Origin: Pontibacter ruber
GTDB lineage: Bacteria > Bacteroidota > Bacteroidia > Cytophagales > Hymenobacteraceae
Assembly: GCF_023630205.1 (NCBI RefSeq)
Contig: NZ_JALPRR010000003.1
Location: forward strand, 1 to 64,000
Direction: 5' to 3'
DNA: 64,000 bases
The translations under genes and the position numbers were made by a program. Positions within the stretch are counted from its first letter, which is position 1. Every line of letters starts with the position of its first letter. A model generated the notes under the pieces. The model was not told the origin of the DNA and made no database searches. It saw only the letters and a list, made by a program, of their open reading frames with translations. This document shows, one piece after another, positions 18,501-26,647 of this stretch.

Positions 18501-19886
18501 CTATGAATTCTGAATTGATAATGACTTAGAGTAAAGAAGCTGATCTAAATAACATATAACCTTTCTAAATAATGTAATTACGTCATGAGATTTTTCTACC
18601 TTATTCAAACGCGTTAACACAGATAAGTAATATTGTGATGATTCGATAAGAATGTCAGAACTAATATTAGAAAATGCCTCAATGATACGCTTATTGTATT
18701 GGCTTAGAATATGTTCATGTATCTCTTGTTGCATACAGAGTGTATTGTAAAATAGTGTTCTCTCTATTTGAGTTTCATTATATTTTACCTTCTCTCTTGC
18801 CTTGATGTTCTTAACCTGTGTATCAATATCTAAGTTCTGATCTAAAGTATCCTTTATGTCTCGAATAATAGTTCCTTGAGGTCTGTAGTCGAATTTATTC
18901 AGTCTCTCGATTAATCTATCCCTCGTAAGTTTTACAACATCTGGCTTATTTATCGACTTAAGATATTCAATAGCGCCTTTTTTTGTAAGCTTAGCCTCTT
19001 TTATAAAAAAATAAATTGGAAAGTAGTAGCTGTTTAGAAAAACTAATTTTTCTAATATGACTTTTGGGGCATCACAATAAGAATTAAAGAAATTCTCGAG
19101 AATATCTGATTCATTAATAATTGAGGGTACAGCTTTTTCGACAACCTCTACATTTCCTACTTCAATATTCCCTTTTATTACATACGCAGGAGAACCATCT
19201 GTCTCGCTAAACTGCCCCTCTTTTATTAAGTTGAGTTTATCTAGGATCTTTTCATCAAGAACTAATTTAGGCCCCGTTGATCCAGCCTGAATTTCACCCG
19301 AGCTAGTATTGAGAATTGCGGCGGAATCACCTAATTCAACTAGATTTGAGATATTGCCAATCATGCTTTGTAGCCTTCTACTTACTTCATCGTTCAATAT
19401 TCTGCGTAAATCAGCAGCTAGGATTTTAGTAGTTTGAGCTGGGTATCTGTAGTAAATCTCTCCAAGTCTGAAGGAAGAGGAGTCAACTTTCAGTATTACA
19501 GGCTTAGTTGCAGCTTCTTTGATAACTAAAAAGCCTATTACCTTATCTAAGAATCGCTGAGTATAAAAGGCGTAATCAAAAGAGCCATCAAGTCCCTCTC
19601 TTACTGAAGTGCTTACATATCTATTGTCTAAATTTTCAAATTGAGGTTTTATACCTACAAGCTCTTTTGTATTGGGCTCTATACCCATTATGATCACACC
19701 ACCCTTATTATTGGCAAATCCGGAAATAGTTTTTAAATAGTCTTTATCTATAGATTCTCCTCTTGTGTGTAATGATTTTTTGAATTCGATGGTCGAATCT
19801 TCTTCAAGATTAGTCCTTAAAATTGGTTGAGTGATATCTAAGCTAGATTTAAAAATATCTAGATATTTTTGATAAAAATTATTCAT
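18501..19886 (-). CDS. AlbA_2/Schlafen-type putative DNA-binding protein inserted in sbcDC
   Basis: The 461-residue protein has an N-terminal AlbA_2 domain (about 25-170). It is recognised by LEEDSTIEFKKSLH, then ISGFANNKGGVIIMGIEP, the characteristic E-x-K and N-x-x-GG-x-I-x-x-G motifs, and YYRYPAQT later. The C-terminal 290 residues are helical, Ile/Lys/Asn-rich and not recognised. The gene is distinctly A+T-rich against G+C-rich sbcC and sbcD, which points to transfer. It sits 19 bp after sbcD and 98 bp before sbcC on the same strand, so it would be transcribed with them. AlbA_2 proteins are often regulators or parts of mobile and defence loci; the exact role here is unknown. Confidence 0.85.
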   Translation of the reverse strand: MNNFYQKYLDIFKSSLDITQPILRTNLEEDSTIEFKKSLHTRGESIDKDYLKTISGFANNKGGVIIMGIEPNTKELVGIKPQFENLDNRYVSTSVREGLDGSFDYAFYTQRFLDKVIGFLVIKEAATKPVILKVDSSSFRLGEIYYRYPAQTTKILAADLRRILNDEVSRRLQSMIGNISNLVELGDSAAILNTSSGEIQAGSTGPKLVLDEKILDKLNLIKEGQFSETDGSPAYVIKGNIEVGNVEVVEKAVPSIINESDILENFFNSYCDAPKVILEKLVFLNSYYFPIYFFIKEAKLTKKGAIEYLKSINKPDVVKLTRDRLIERLNKFDYRPQGTIIRDIKDTLDQNLDIDTQVKNIKAREKVKYNETQIERTLFYNTLCMQQEIHEHILSQYNKRIIEAFSNISSDILIESSQYYLSVLTRLNKVEKSHDVITLFRKVICYLDQLLYSKSLSIQNS

Positions 19887-19905
19887 CTTTTATTTCTTTA
19901 ACTTT

Positions 19906-21135
19906 CTAACTCTCCTGCTCCTGCCGCATCAACTCCAGCAGTTCCGAGAAAGTGGCCACCAGTTCTGTATGATCGCTTTCGGGAAAAGCACTTTCGCAGC
20001 GTTTCAGGAAGACATCTTTCTCGCCTAACGTATGCAGGTCTGCTTCCTGCTGTACCTGTTGCTCCAGCGTTTGCCTGGCAGTTTTGATGATCGGCGGGCG
20101 GTGGATGAGCAGTTGCAATTCGTCTTTCTTAAGCTGCAGCACTTCTTCCAGTTGCTGATTCAGGTCGGGGAGAGCAGCCTCTAACTCGAGCTGCAGCTCG
20201 GCCCAGGCCGGTAAAGTATAGCTGCTGTTATCGTAAGCCGCCAGCTGCAGTTTTACCTTCTCCAATGGCCCTTTGAAGCGCACCAGTTTGCGGCAGGTGG
20301 GTATAGCCAACTCGCGCAGGTTGGTTAGTTTGCCCTCTTCAAAATCAAGTATAAAAACTACTTTCTTGTCGGTCACTTCGCTAAAACTTAGCGGAATAGG
20401 AGAGCCGGAGTAGCGGATGTGGTGCGTGTTATTAACCTGCTGCGGGCGGTGCAGGTGTCCGAGTGCGACATAGTCAAATTCCGCCGGAAACTGATCAGCC
20501 CCGATCTGGCCAAGGTTGCCCACGTGGATCTCTTTCTCGCTATCGGAAGCAGAGCCACCGGCAGCAAACAAATGCCCCATGGCTACCACCGGTATACTTT
20601 GCTCTTTATACTTTTGCACGTGCGGCACAAAGGCTGCATAATGTGCGGCTATGCCTTGCTTAATGCGTTGTTCACGCTCTTCGTAGCTCTCGCCTGGCAC
20701 CGACAGGCGCACGTCGCGGTCACGGAGGAAAGGGACGGCACAAACTACAAGTTCCGGTTCGCCAGCCTTGTTGCGAAGCTCTATCAGTTCATCCAACGGA
20801 TCCGGTGTGGCGCCGCCTATCACTTTTATGTTAAAGCAGTCGAGCAGTTCCTTGGGCGCGTTGAGCGTGGAAACTGAATCGTGGTTACCGCCCGTGATGA
20901 TGATGTGGCGGCAGCAGGTAGCGCATACCCGGGTCAGGAAGTTATAGTATTGGCGCAGGGCCGTGTTGGATGGGGCACCGGTATCGAATACATCGCCGGC
21001 CATCAGCAGTACTTCTACCTGCTCCTGTTCAATGGTTTGCAGGAGCCAGTCCAGGAAATGCTGGTGCTCTTCGGTTCGTTCCAGATTAACGAGGCGCTGG
21101 CCCAAGTGCCAGTCTGAAGTGTGTAGTACGCGCAT
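19906..21135 (-). CDS. sbcD: SbcD, nuclease subunit of SbcCD
   Basis: The 409-residue calcineurin-type phosphoesterase gives the Mn-dependent nuclease activity of SbcCD. All metal motifs are present: DWHLG (8-12), GDVFD (47-51), GGNHD (82-86), a His in AMGHLFAAGG (about 187) and GHLH (about 225). The capping domain follows, and the C-terminus (about 330-409) is Gln/Glu/Leu-rich, as expected for the SbcC-binding helices. Its start lies 57 bp after a TATATTTG -7 box. It should be the first gene of a unit with the AlbA_2 gene and sbcC. Confidence 0.95.
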   Translation of the reverse strand: MRVLHTSDWHLGQRLVNLERTEEHQHFLDWLLQTIEQEQVEVLLMAGDVFDTGAPSNTALRQYYNFLTRVCATCCRHIIITGGNHDSVSTLNAPKELLDCFNIKVIGGATPDPLDELIELRNKAGEPELVVCAVPFLRDRDVRLSVPGESYEEREQRIKQGIAAHYAAFVPHVQKYKEQSIPVVAMGHLFAAGGSASDSEKEIHVGNLGQIGADQFPAEFDYVALGHLHRPQQVNNTHHIRYSGSPIPLSFSEVTDKKVVFILDFEEGKLTNLRELAIPTCRKLVRFKGPLEKVKLQLAAYDNSSYTLPAWAELQLELEAALPDLNQQLEEVLQLKKDELQLLIHRPPIIKTARQTLEQQVQQEADLHTLGEKDVFLKRCESAFPESDHTELVATFSELLELMRQEQES

Positions 21136-21191
21136 ATCCCTGTTCCTTTCTCCTTTGCTGCACTAAGTTACATTAAGGTATATCTATACTG

Positions 21192-21199
21192 CAAATATA
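21192..21199 (-). promoter_or_regulatory. Candidate -7 box for sbcD
   Basis: On the minus strand this reads TATATTTG, an exact fit to the Bacteroidota TAnnTTTG box, 57 bp before the sbcD ATG. A clear TTG -33 element is not visible, so support is partial. Confidence 0.35.
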
Positions 21200-21252
21200 T
21201 TATATAACTTTTTTTAGAAGAAAGTATAGTTGTTTTGCTATGTACTGTCTGG

Positions 21253-21594
21253 ATCAGGATTTACAGGATTATAGGATAAACAGGATGAGGCGTACTTTAC
21301 TTTGGCGCCCCTATGGATAAAGTGTAGCTTCGGGAAGAAGTGGAAGATTAACTACGAACTTAAATCAGTTTACATGAAGATGGATGTCTTCGCTCGCCGG
21401 ACGTGAGCGAGGGCTATTGATACATGCAACTGGATAAACTAAAGTATAAGCGAGACCAAGTATAAACAGAAAAGGACAAGCCGAAGCCTGTCCTTTCATA
21501 CATTTCAATTATAGAACACATTCCCTTGCTACGGGAAAACATTCCCATAGCATTGGGAATCCTGTTTATCCTACAGAATCCTGCAAATCCTGAT
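21253..21594. repeat. Inverted pair of a 35-bp AGGAT-rich repeat
   Basis: The left arm (21253-21286) and the right arm (21559-21594) are reverse complements apart from a 2-bp indel and a few mismatches. Both are built from ATCAGGATTT, CAGGATT and AGGATAAACAGGAT words. The ~270 bp between them hold no gene. They include the rhodanese terminator and, at 21541-21560, a small hairpin ATTCCC/GGGAAT. Repeats of this AGGAT-rich look are common between genes in this phylum; whether the pair is one mobile unit is open. Confidence 0.7.
21471..21496 (-). terminator. Probable terminator after the rhodanese gene
   Basis: AAAGGACA and TGTCCTTT form an 8-bp stem about 105 bp past the rhodanese stop, with TTTTC following on the minus strand. 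Confidence 0.5.
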
Positions 21595-21600
21595 CCGGGT

Positions 21601-21987
21601 TTACTCTTTTACAGATAGTCCGGCAGTCTTCAGTTCGCTGTAACCGCCTATGTTGTAGATCTTCTTAAAGCCGGCTTCTTCCATCAGTTTGGCCGCTTTG
21701 CCGCTGCGGTTACCGGAAGCGCAGTACAGGTAATAAGTCTTGTTCTTATCCCAGTTCTGCATTTCTTTCGCAAAGTCGCCGCTCAGGAAGTCGGCGTTTT
21801 TCGCGCCTTCGAGGTGTCCTGCTTCAAACTCAGCAGGAGTGCGAACATCAACCAGCACAGCTTTTTTGTCTTTGACATGTTGCTCTTTATATTCTGTTGC
21901 AGAGATACGTTGTGATACGGTTTCCGTTTGCTGCGGACCTGTGCAGGCGAGCGAAGTTACCAGTAAGCTAAGGGCGATCCATTTCAT
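21601..21987 (-). CDS. Rhodanese-like lipoprotein
   Basis: The 128-residue protein has a lipoprotein signal (SLLVTSLAC, Cys15) and a single rhodanese domain (about 25-125). Motifs are VLVDVRTPAEFEAGHLEGAKN (CH2A region) and the active-site loop YLYCASGNRSGKA, with Cys89 as the persulfide carrier and Arg94. It ends with IYNIGGYSELK. The activity is sulfurtransferase or persulfide handling, here placed outside the cytoplasm. It lies 93 bp after an ArsR-type regulator on the same strand. That arrangement fits a reactive-sulfur or thiol stress response, which is inference. Confidence 0.9.
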   Translation of the reverse strand: MKWIALSLLVTSLACTGPQQTETVSQRISATEYKEQHVKDKKAVLVDVRTPAEFEAGHLEGAKNADFLSGDFAKEMQNWDKNKTYYLYCASGNRSGKAAKLMEEAGFKKIYNIGGYSELKTAGLSVKE

Positions 21988-22080
21988 AGTACGATATTTT
22001 AAGAGGTTCTGAAGTATAAATTACAGTTCATGCAGGCAGTGTTGCCTGAGCAGGGTAGCGCGTAGAGCTGCCTAAAAGTA

Positions 22081-22386
22081 CTAAAAAGTTTTGCAGCCAT
22101 TAATACATTCAATGATGTTGGAGATGGTAAAGTCGGTCAGGGAGTAGTATACGTTCTTGCCGCCGCGCTGCGTACGTACCACGCCCTTGTCCCGCATATT
22201 GGTCAGGTGGTGCGAAAGCAAAGATTGTTCTATATTCAAAACGTCCTGCAGTTCGCTTACTGTCAGGCGCTCACGTTGCTCGAGCAGGTCAATGATGCTG
22301 ATACGAACCGGATGAGCCACACACTTTAACACGTTGGCTGCCCGCTCTAATTTCTTCTGATCTACCCGTACTTTTAACTCTTCCAT
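22081..22386 (-). CDS. ArsR-family repressor with Cys in sensor positions
   Basis: The 101-residue winged-helix regulator has the core LKCVAHPVRISIIDLL (about 20-35), then LTVSELQDVLNIEQSLLSHHLTNMRDKGVV (recognition helix) and the wing RTQRGGKNVYYSL. Cys22 in the second helix region and Cys94/Cys98 near the C-terminus could form a dithiol or metal site. This resembles the persulfide sensors BigR and SqrR or metal-sensing relatives. Downstream is a rhodanese gene. A perfect 9-bp inverted repeat lies 21 bp upstream of its start and should be its operator, so it is probably autoregulated. Confidence 0.9.
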   Translation of the reverse strand: MEELKVRVDQKKLERAANVLKCVAHPVRISIIDLLEQRERLTVSELQDVLNIEQSLLSHHLTNMRDKGVVRTQRGGKNVYYSLTDFTISNIIECINGCKTF

Positions 22387-22406
22387 TCAGGCCCTCCTCT
22401 AATTTT

Positions 22407-22430
22407 ATACATGAACATGTATTCATGTAT
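22407..22430 (-). promoter_or_regulatory. Operator of the ArsR-type regulator
   Basis: ATACATGAA (22407-22415) and TTCATGTAT (22422-22430) are perfect arms with a 6-bp spacer, 21 bp upstream of the regulator ATG. The ATGAA/TTCAT core matches classic ArsR/SmtB operators. Confidence 0.75.
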
Positions 22431-22497
22431 CAATAAGATGACAATGGTAAAAGACAAGTAGTTCCAATGTACTTAAGTTTTGAGAGGGAAGGAAACT

Positions 22498-22528
22498 AAA
22501 AGAGCCGGCTTCAAAGGCCGGCTCTTTT
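22498..22528. terminator. Strong terminator after catalase
   Basis: AAAAGAGCCGGC and GCCGGCTCTTTT form a 12-bp perfect stem around TTCAAAG, 8 bp past the katA stop. Its A and T runs make it usable from both strands. Confidence 0.88.
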
Positions 22529-22535
22529 GGTTGGA

Positions 22536-24041
22536 TTAGTTGGCATGTACGCCTCCCGAGTGGGCGCTGATATCTACGCCTAACCCTTGCGCTACTCCCA
22601 ACCCAAGGCCAATGTCGGCACGGAAGAAGTGGCACAGCTGACGGTTTATGATCTCTGCCCGCTTCGGTCCGTCTATACCTTGCATGGCACCTACGATGTT
22701 GCTGATAGTATGCTTCTTTTCCTCCGGCGTCATGAGTCGGAACAGATCGCCTGGCTGTGTGTAGTGGTCGTTTTCGCCTTCCGCGTTGCGATCGTACCAA
22801 TCGGCTACCACGTTGCTGCCCAGGTGCTGCGCCGGCTCTTTGTAGCTTTCGTCTGCCTCTATGTTATCAAAGCTGTTCGGGAAGTAATTGGGTGCGCTGC
22901 CGCCGTTACCGTCTACGCGCATGGCTCCGTCGCGCTGGTAGTTGTTTACTGTAAACGGGCAACGGTTTACCGGAATCTGCTCGTAGTTTGCCCCGATGCG
23001 GTAACGGTGCGCGTCCGGGTAAGACAGGATGCGGCCCTGCAGCATGCGGTCTGGCGAGAAGCCGATGCCATCTACCAGGTGCGCCGGTGCAAAAGCGGCC
23101 TGCTCTACGTGGGCAAAGTAATTATCCGGAATTTCGTTCAGTTCCAGTACACCTACCTCAATCAATGGGTAATCTTTCTGCGACCATACTTTGGTCAAGT
23201 CAAACGGATTCCATTTATAGGTGGCAGCCTCGGCTTCCGGCATGATCTGTACTTTCAGGGCCCAGCGCGGATAGTCGCCACGATCAATGGCCTCTACCAG
23301 GTCGCGCTGCGCCTGGTCCGGATCCAGTCCCTTCATCACAGTAGCTTCTGAATCAGTGAAGTTCTGAATGCCCTGCAGCGTTTTAAAATGGAATTTCACA
23401 AAGAAGCGTTCGTTGTCCTGGTTGATGAACGAGAACGTATGGCTGCCAAAACCGTGCATGTGGCGGTACGAGAAAGGCGTGCCCCGGTTGCTCATCAAAA
23501 TTACCACCTGGTGCAGGCTTTCCGGGTTCAGCGACCAGAAATCCCACATCATGGTTGCACTCTTGGTATTGGTGCGCGGGTCTCGTTTCTGGGTATGGAT
23601 AAAGTCCGGAAATTTTTTCGGGTCTTTGATGAAAAACACCGGCGTGTTGTTGCCTACCAGGTCCCAATTGCCGTCTTCGGTATAAAACTTCACGGCAAAG
23701 CCACGCGGGTCACGCTCGCTGTCGGCACTGCCTTTTTCGCCCCCTACGGTAGAGAAGCGCAGGAAAACGCGTGTCTCCTTGCCGATCTCGTTGAAGAGTT
23801 TTGCTTTGGTATACTTCGTGATGTCATGGGTTACGGTAAAAGTACCGTAAGCTCCGGTACCTTTGGCATGTACAACACGCTCCGGGGTACGCTCTCGGTT
23901 AAAGTGCGCCAGCTTCTCGTGCAGTATGAAATCTTCCAGCAGGATAGGCCCGCGCGGACCTGCCGTCATGCTGTTCTCGTGCTCGTAATAAGGTTTGCCG
24001 GAGGCAGTAGTAAGTTTCGGATGGGATGTTTGCTCGCTCAT
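22536..24041 (-). CDS. katA: Monofunctional haem catalase
   Basis: The 501-residue small-subunit catalase turns hydrogen peroxide into water and oxygen in the cytoplasm. The distal His58 is in [12 protein letters not shown] and the distal Asn131 in [12 protein letters not shown]. The haem-side tyrosine lies in [13 protein letters not shown] (about residue 335). NADPH-region blocks such as [17 protein letters not shown] are also present. The length matches clade 3 catalases, with no C-terminal flavodoxin-like extension. It has a good promoter match upstream and its own strong terminator, so it is a single-gene unit. No OxyR or Fur gene is adjacent. Confidence 0.96.
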   Translation of the reverse strand: MSEQTSHPKLTTASGKPYYEHENSMTAGPRGPILLEDFILHEKLAHFNRERTPERVVHAKGTGAYGTFTVTHDITKYTKAKLFNEIGKETRVFLRFSTVGGEKGSADSERDPRGFAVKFYTEDGNWDLVGNNTPVFFIKDPKKFPDFIHTQKRDPRTNTKSATMMWDFWSLNPESLHQVVILMSNRGTPFSYRHMHGFGSHTFSFINQDNERFFVKFHFKTLQGIQNFTDSEATVMKGLDPDQAQRDLVEAIDRGDYPRWALKVQIMPEAEAATYKWNPFDLTKVWSQKDYPLIEVGVLELNEIPDNYFAHVEQAAFAPAHLVDGIGFSPDRMLQGRILSYPDAHRYRIGANYEQIPVNRCPFTVNNYQRDGAMRVDGNGGSAPNYFPNSFDNIEADESYKEPAQHLGSNVVADWYDRNAEGENDHYTQPGDLFRLMTPEEKKHTISNIVGAMQGIDGPKRAEIINRQLCHFFRADIGLGLGVAQGLGVDISAHSGGVHAN

Positions 24042-24082
24042 GTTTCTGGGATTAAAGGGAAGTTTTTCCTTCCGTGATGTCC

Positions 24083-24114
24083 CAAAAGTATAGTAGCATT
24101 ACATATAGTTCAAA
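24083..24114 (-). promoter_or_regulatory. katA: Promoter of katA
   Basis: On the minus strand TTTG, 20 bp, then TACTTTTG. This fits the Bacteroidota sigma factor pattern (-33 TTTG, -7 TAnnTTTG). The -7 box is 41 bp upstream of the katA start. Confidence 0.55.
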
Positions 24115-24160
24115 TTGATAATTTTTATACTAAGATAGTTATTGTCTATGAAGCACAAGT

Positions 24161-25111
24161 CTAACTGCTGAAGTAGATAATAGCCAGGGAGGTGGAAGCA
24201 ACTATAATCCAAAGTATAAGCCCCTGCCAGAAAGGTTTGGCGCTGATCGATTTCAGGCTGCTGAGGCTGATGTTGGCCCCGATGAGAAAAAGACTGAGCA
24301 GGAGCCCTTTTTTCGCCAGCCAAAGTATGGCTGGGGTTATGGTTGCAAGGGCAGGCAGAAACGTATTCAGCACAGAAGCCGCCACGAAAAGCACGATGAA
24401 CAGCGGGATGCTTACTTTGGCTTTGCCATCTTTATAAAGCAGTCCTGAGATCAGTGCCAGCGGCACGATCCAGAGGGCGCGGGTAAGTTTGAGGGTTGTG
24501 GCAATCTGCAGGGCTTCGTCGCCGTAACGGGCGGCAGCACCCACCACCGAACTGGTATCGTGTATGGCAATAGCCGCCCAGATACCAAACTGTTCCTGCG
24601 AGAGGTGCAGCAGGTTGCCTACCCAGGGGAAGATGAAAAGTGCCAGTGCATTAAGTATAAAAACGATCCCGAGCGCTACTGAAATGTCCCTGCCTTCGGC
24701 TTTGATGGCAGGAGCTACGGCTGCAATGGCGCTGCCGCCGCAAATAGCAGTGCCCGAGGAAACCAGGTGCGTAAGCTTAGAGGGCGTCTTGAAAAACCTG
24801 CCCAGCAGCAATCCAATGCCCATCGTGGCTGCCAGCGATGCAAAAGTATAGATGATCCCGCTCAGGCCGGTTTCGGCTACCTGGTAAAGGTTGATTCCAA
24901 AGCCCAGACCAACTACCGCGCCCTGCAGCACATGCTTGGATGCTTTACCCGAATACTTTGTGTACGGATTCCCGATCAGTAGCCCCACCACCAGACCGGC
25001 CAGTAGCGCCAGGGGAGAAGAAAAGAACGGAGAAAAGAGGATGAGTAGTACCAGGACAATAAAGATCGTTTTCTGCAGCAGGGGAGAGGTGAGCGGAAAC
25101 AGCTTGGGCAT
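24161..25111 (-). CDS. YeiH/UPF0324-family putative sulfate exporter
   Basis: The 316-residue inner-membrane protein has about ten hydrophobic helices. Family marks are SSGTAICGGSAIAAVAPAIKAEG (about 112-135), WAAIAIHDTSSVVGAAARYGDEAL (about 190-213) and the G-rich N-terminal LLAGLVVGLLIGNPY. Relatives are annotated as sulfate exporters, partly from links to sulfur metabolism. With the rhodanese/ArsR pair only 2 kb away, a role in sulfur or sulfite stress is plausible. A TACATTTG box sits ~28 bp upstream of the start. Its stop is ~120 bp from the katA start on the same strand, but katA has its own promoter. Confidence 0.88.
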   Translation of the reverse strand: MPKLFPLTSPLLQKTIFIVLVLLILFSPFFSSPLALLAGLVVGLLIGNPYTKYSGKASKHVLQGAVVGLGFGINLYQVAETGLSGIIYTFASLAATMGIGLLLGRFFKTPSKLTHLVSSGTAICGGSAIAAVAPAIKAEGRDISVALGIVFILNALALFIFPWVGNLLHLSQEQFGIWAAIAIHDTSSVVGAAARYGDEALQIATTLKLTRALWIVPLALISGLLYKDGKAKVSIPLFIVLFVAASVLNTFLPALATITPAILWLAKKGLLLSLFLIGANISLSSLKSISAKPFWQGLILWIIVASTSLAIIYFSS

Positions 25112-25261
25112 GCTAGTGGGGTGTTTTTGCTTTCACGCGCAAATGTACACCACTTTATTTTTTTATTATGTGACTTTTGTCGCTTTTGGCTATGCAGCCT
25201 GGTGTGCGGGTGCCAAAGCAGGAAAATTACAGTGTTAAAGCGTTATACCTGAGGAGTTTAG

Positions 25262-26428
25262 TTAAAAAGCCTCGCCTATTACAATGTAGAAATTAACACC
25301 TTCCCGGCCATACCCAACATCTGCCCGGATGTTCAATTTCTGCTGCGGGTTCAGCGCATACCGGAGACCGGAACCAACCGAGTACTTCAACGTGGAAAAT
25401 GTCACATCGCTGGGCTTTTCAAACACATCGCCGGCCCCGGCAAAGGCAGCCATGCCTAAACGCCAGAAAAGCGGGAAGCGGTACTCCAACTGTGCGCCTG
25501 CAAAATTATCCTCCAGGAAACGGTTCTTGGCATAACCCCGAAGTATGCGGTCGCCGCCGGCAGGGGCCATGCGCATCACCGGAATCTCGCCGTTATTTAA
25601 ATTGAAGCTGGTGTTAAAAGCCAACACCTTGTTGGGCTTTAATTCAAAATACTTCCGGAAATCAAGGTTGAAATTGTTGTAGTTGAAGTCGCCACCAAAC
25701 GTGCGGCCAAAGTGATACCCCGAAACTTCGAGGTAAATGCCGCTGCTGGCAAAGGCTACGTTGTCGCGGCTGTCAACTAAAAAGACTAAACCAAGGCCGC
25801 TGTTCAGCCCGCCCTGGTAGCCGGGTATGCGTTGCGCCTGTAGCAGGCTTTCCCTGTTCTCGTCCAGCGAATCAAGCTCCAGGTCATAGTAATTGGTTAC
25901 CTGCAGGTCAGGGCCAACAAAAGTGCGGGCGCCTATCTTTTTCAGTCCTGCAAAACGGGCGCTCACATAATCGTAAGCATAGCGGCCTTCATCATCTGTA
26001 GAAGTGTTGTTGCCTATACCATAAAAACGGTCGGTGTAGATGCGGTGGCGCAGTTCGCCCCGCAGCAGGTATCCTTCATCCCTCGTAAAAATGACCCAGT
26101 CCAGCAACTGATCGGTCTGCTTGTTCAAAGTATAATCCACGATCAGGCGCACCGTCGACAGGCGGGTGTAGCTCGTGTCCACCTTACTCGGCAGCTTAAA
26201 ATAGCCAAGTACAGCAGCTCCAAAGCCAAGTCTGGTGTCGGGAGTATAATAAAGTACGGGTATCGGAATAAACCCTTTTACAGTTTTCCTATCTAAGTCA
26301 GACTGAGCGGAAATCGGCTCCTGATCCTGGGCATACGTTTTCAGGCCTGTACCTGGCAGAAGGCAGGCCAGCAGCAGTGCTGCAGCAAGGTATTTTACCA
26401 TAAATAGTACAGGTTTTGCGAACGGCAA
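25262..26428 (-). CDS. Omp85/surface-antigen-type outer-membrane barrel
   Basis: The 388-residue protein has an N-terminal signal peptide (hydrophobic ~10-33, ending at TYAQ) and a beta-barrel of the bacterial surface antigen (BamA C-terminal) type. Alternating strands such as LGFGAAVLGYFKL, LRGELRHRIYTDRFYGIGN and GGLNSGLGLVFLVDSRDN are visible. The conserved RGY block is GDRILRGYAKNRF (about 290), and it ends ...YIVIGEAF with a terminal Phe as outer-membrane barrels do. No POTRA repeats are present, so it is not BamA itself; it may be a short two-partner or patatin-associated type barrel. The start could be the Met at residue 10. Substrate is unknown. Confidence 0.85.
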   Translation of the reverse strand: MPFAKPVLFMVKYLAAALLLACLLPGTGLKTYAQDQEPISAQSDLDRKTVKGFIPIPVLYYTPDTRLGFGAAVLGYFKLPSKVDTSYTRLSTVRLIVDYTLNKQTDQLLDWVIFTRDEGYLLRGELRHRIYTDRFYGIGNNTSTDDEGRYAYDYVSARFAGLKKIGARTFVGPDLQVTNYYDLELDSLDENRESLLQAQRIPGYQGGLNSGLGLVFLVDSRDNVAFASSGIYLEVSGYHFGRTFGGDFNYNNFNLDFRKYFELKPNKVLAFNTSFNLNNGEIPVMRMAPAGGDRILRGYAKNRFLEDNFAGAQLEYRFPLFWRLGMAAFAGAGDVFEKPSDVTFSTLKYSVGSGLRYALNPQQKLNIRADVGYGREGVNFYIVIGEAF

Positions 26429-26591
26429 CAGAAGCAGGTTAAGCGGCGTGAACTACACATAACCCCTGGTAATATAGTAGCTTATAACGCATGATATAGT
26501 AATTTGTCAATTTAATTTATGAAATTATTTTGTGCACTTTACAGTTATAACATTTTGTGTTCCAACTGTGGAATTTTAGATACCGGATACT

Positions 26592-26599
26592 TACATTTG
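26592..26599 (+). promoter_or_regulatory. -7 box before the amidohydrolase pair
   Basis: TACATTTG exactly fits TAnnTTTG and lies 48 bp upstream of the ATG at 26648. No well-spaced -33 TTG is evident. Confidence 0.4.
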
Positions 26600-26647
26600 A
26601 TAACTATAAACTAATCTAACTCAATCCTTTTCACCTAATACAATCTG

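Noticed and set aside
22423..23351. Open frames overlapping catalase on both strands
   Set aside because: The catalase frame has all active-site motifs; the rest are shadows and cross its terminator.
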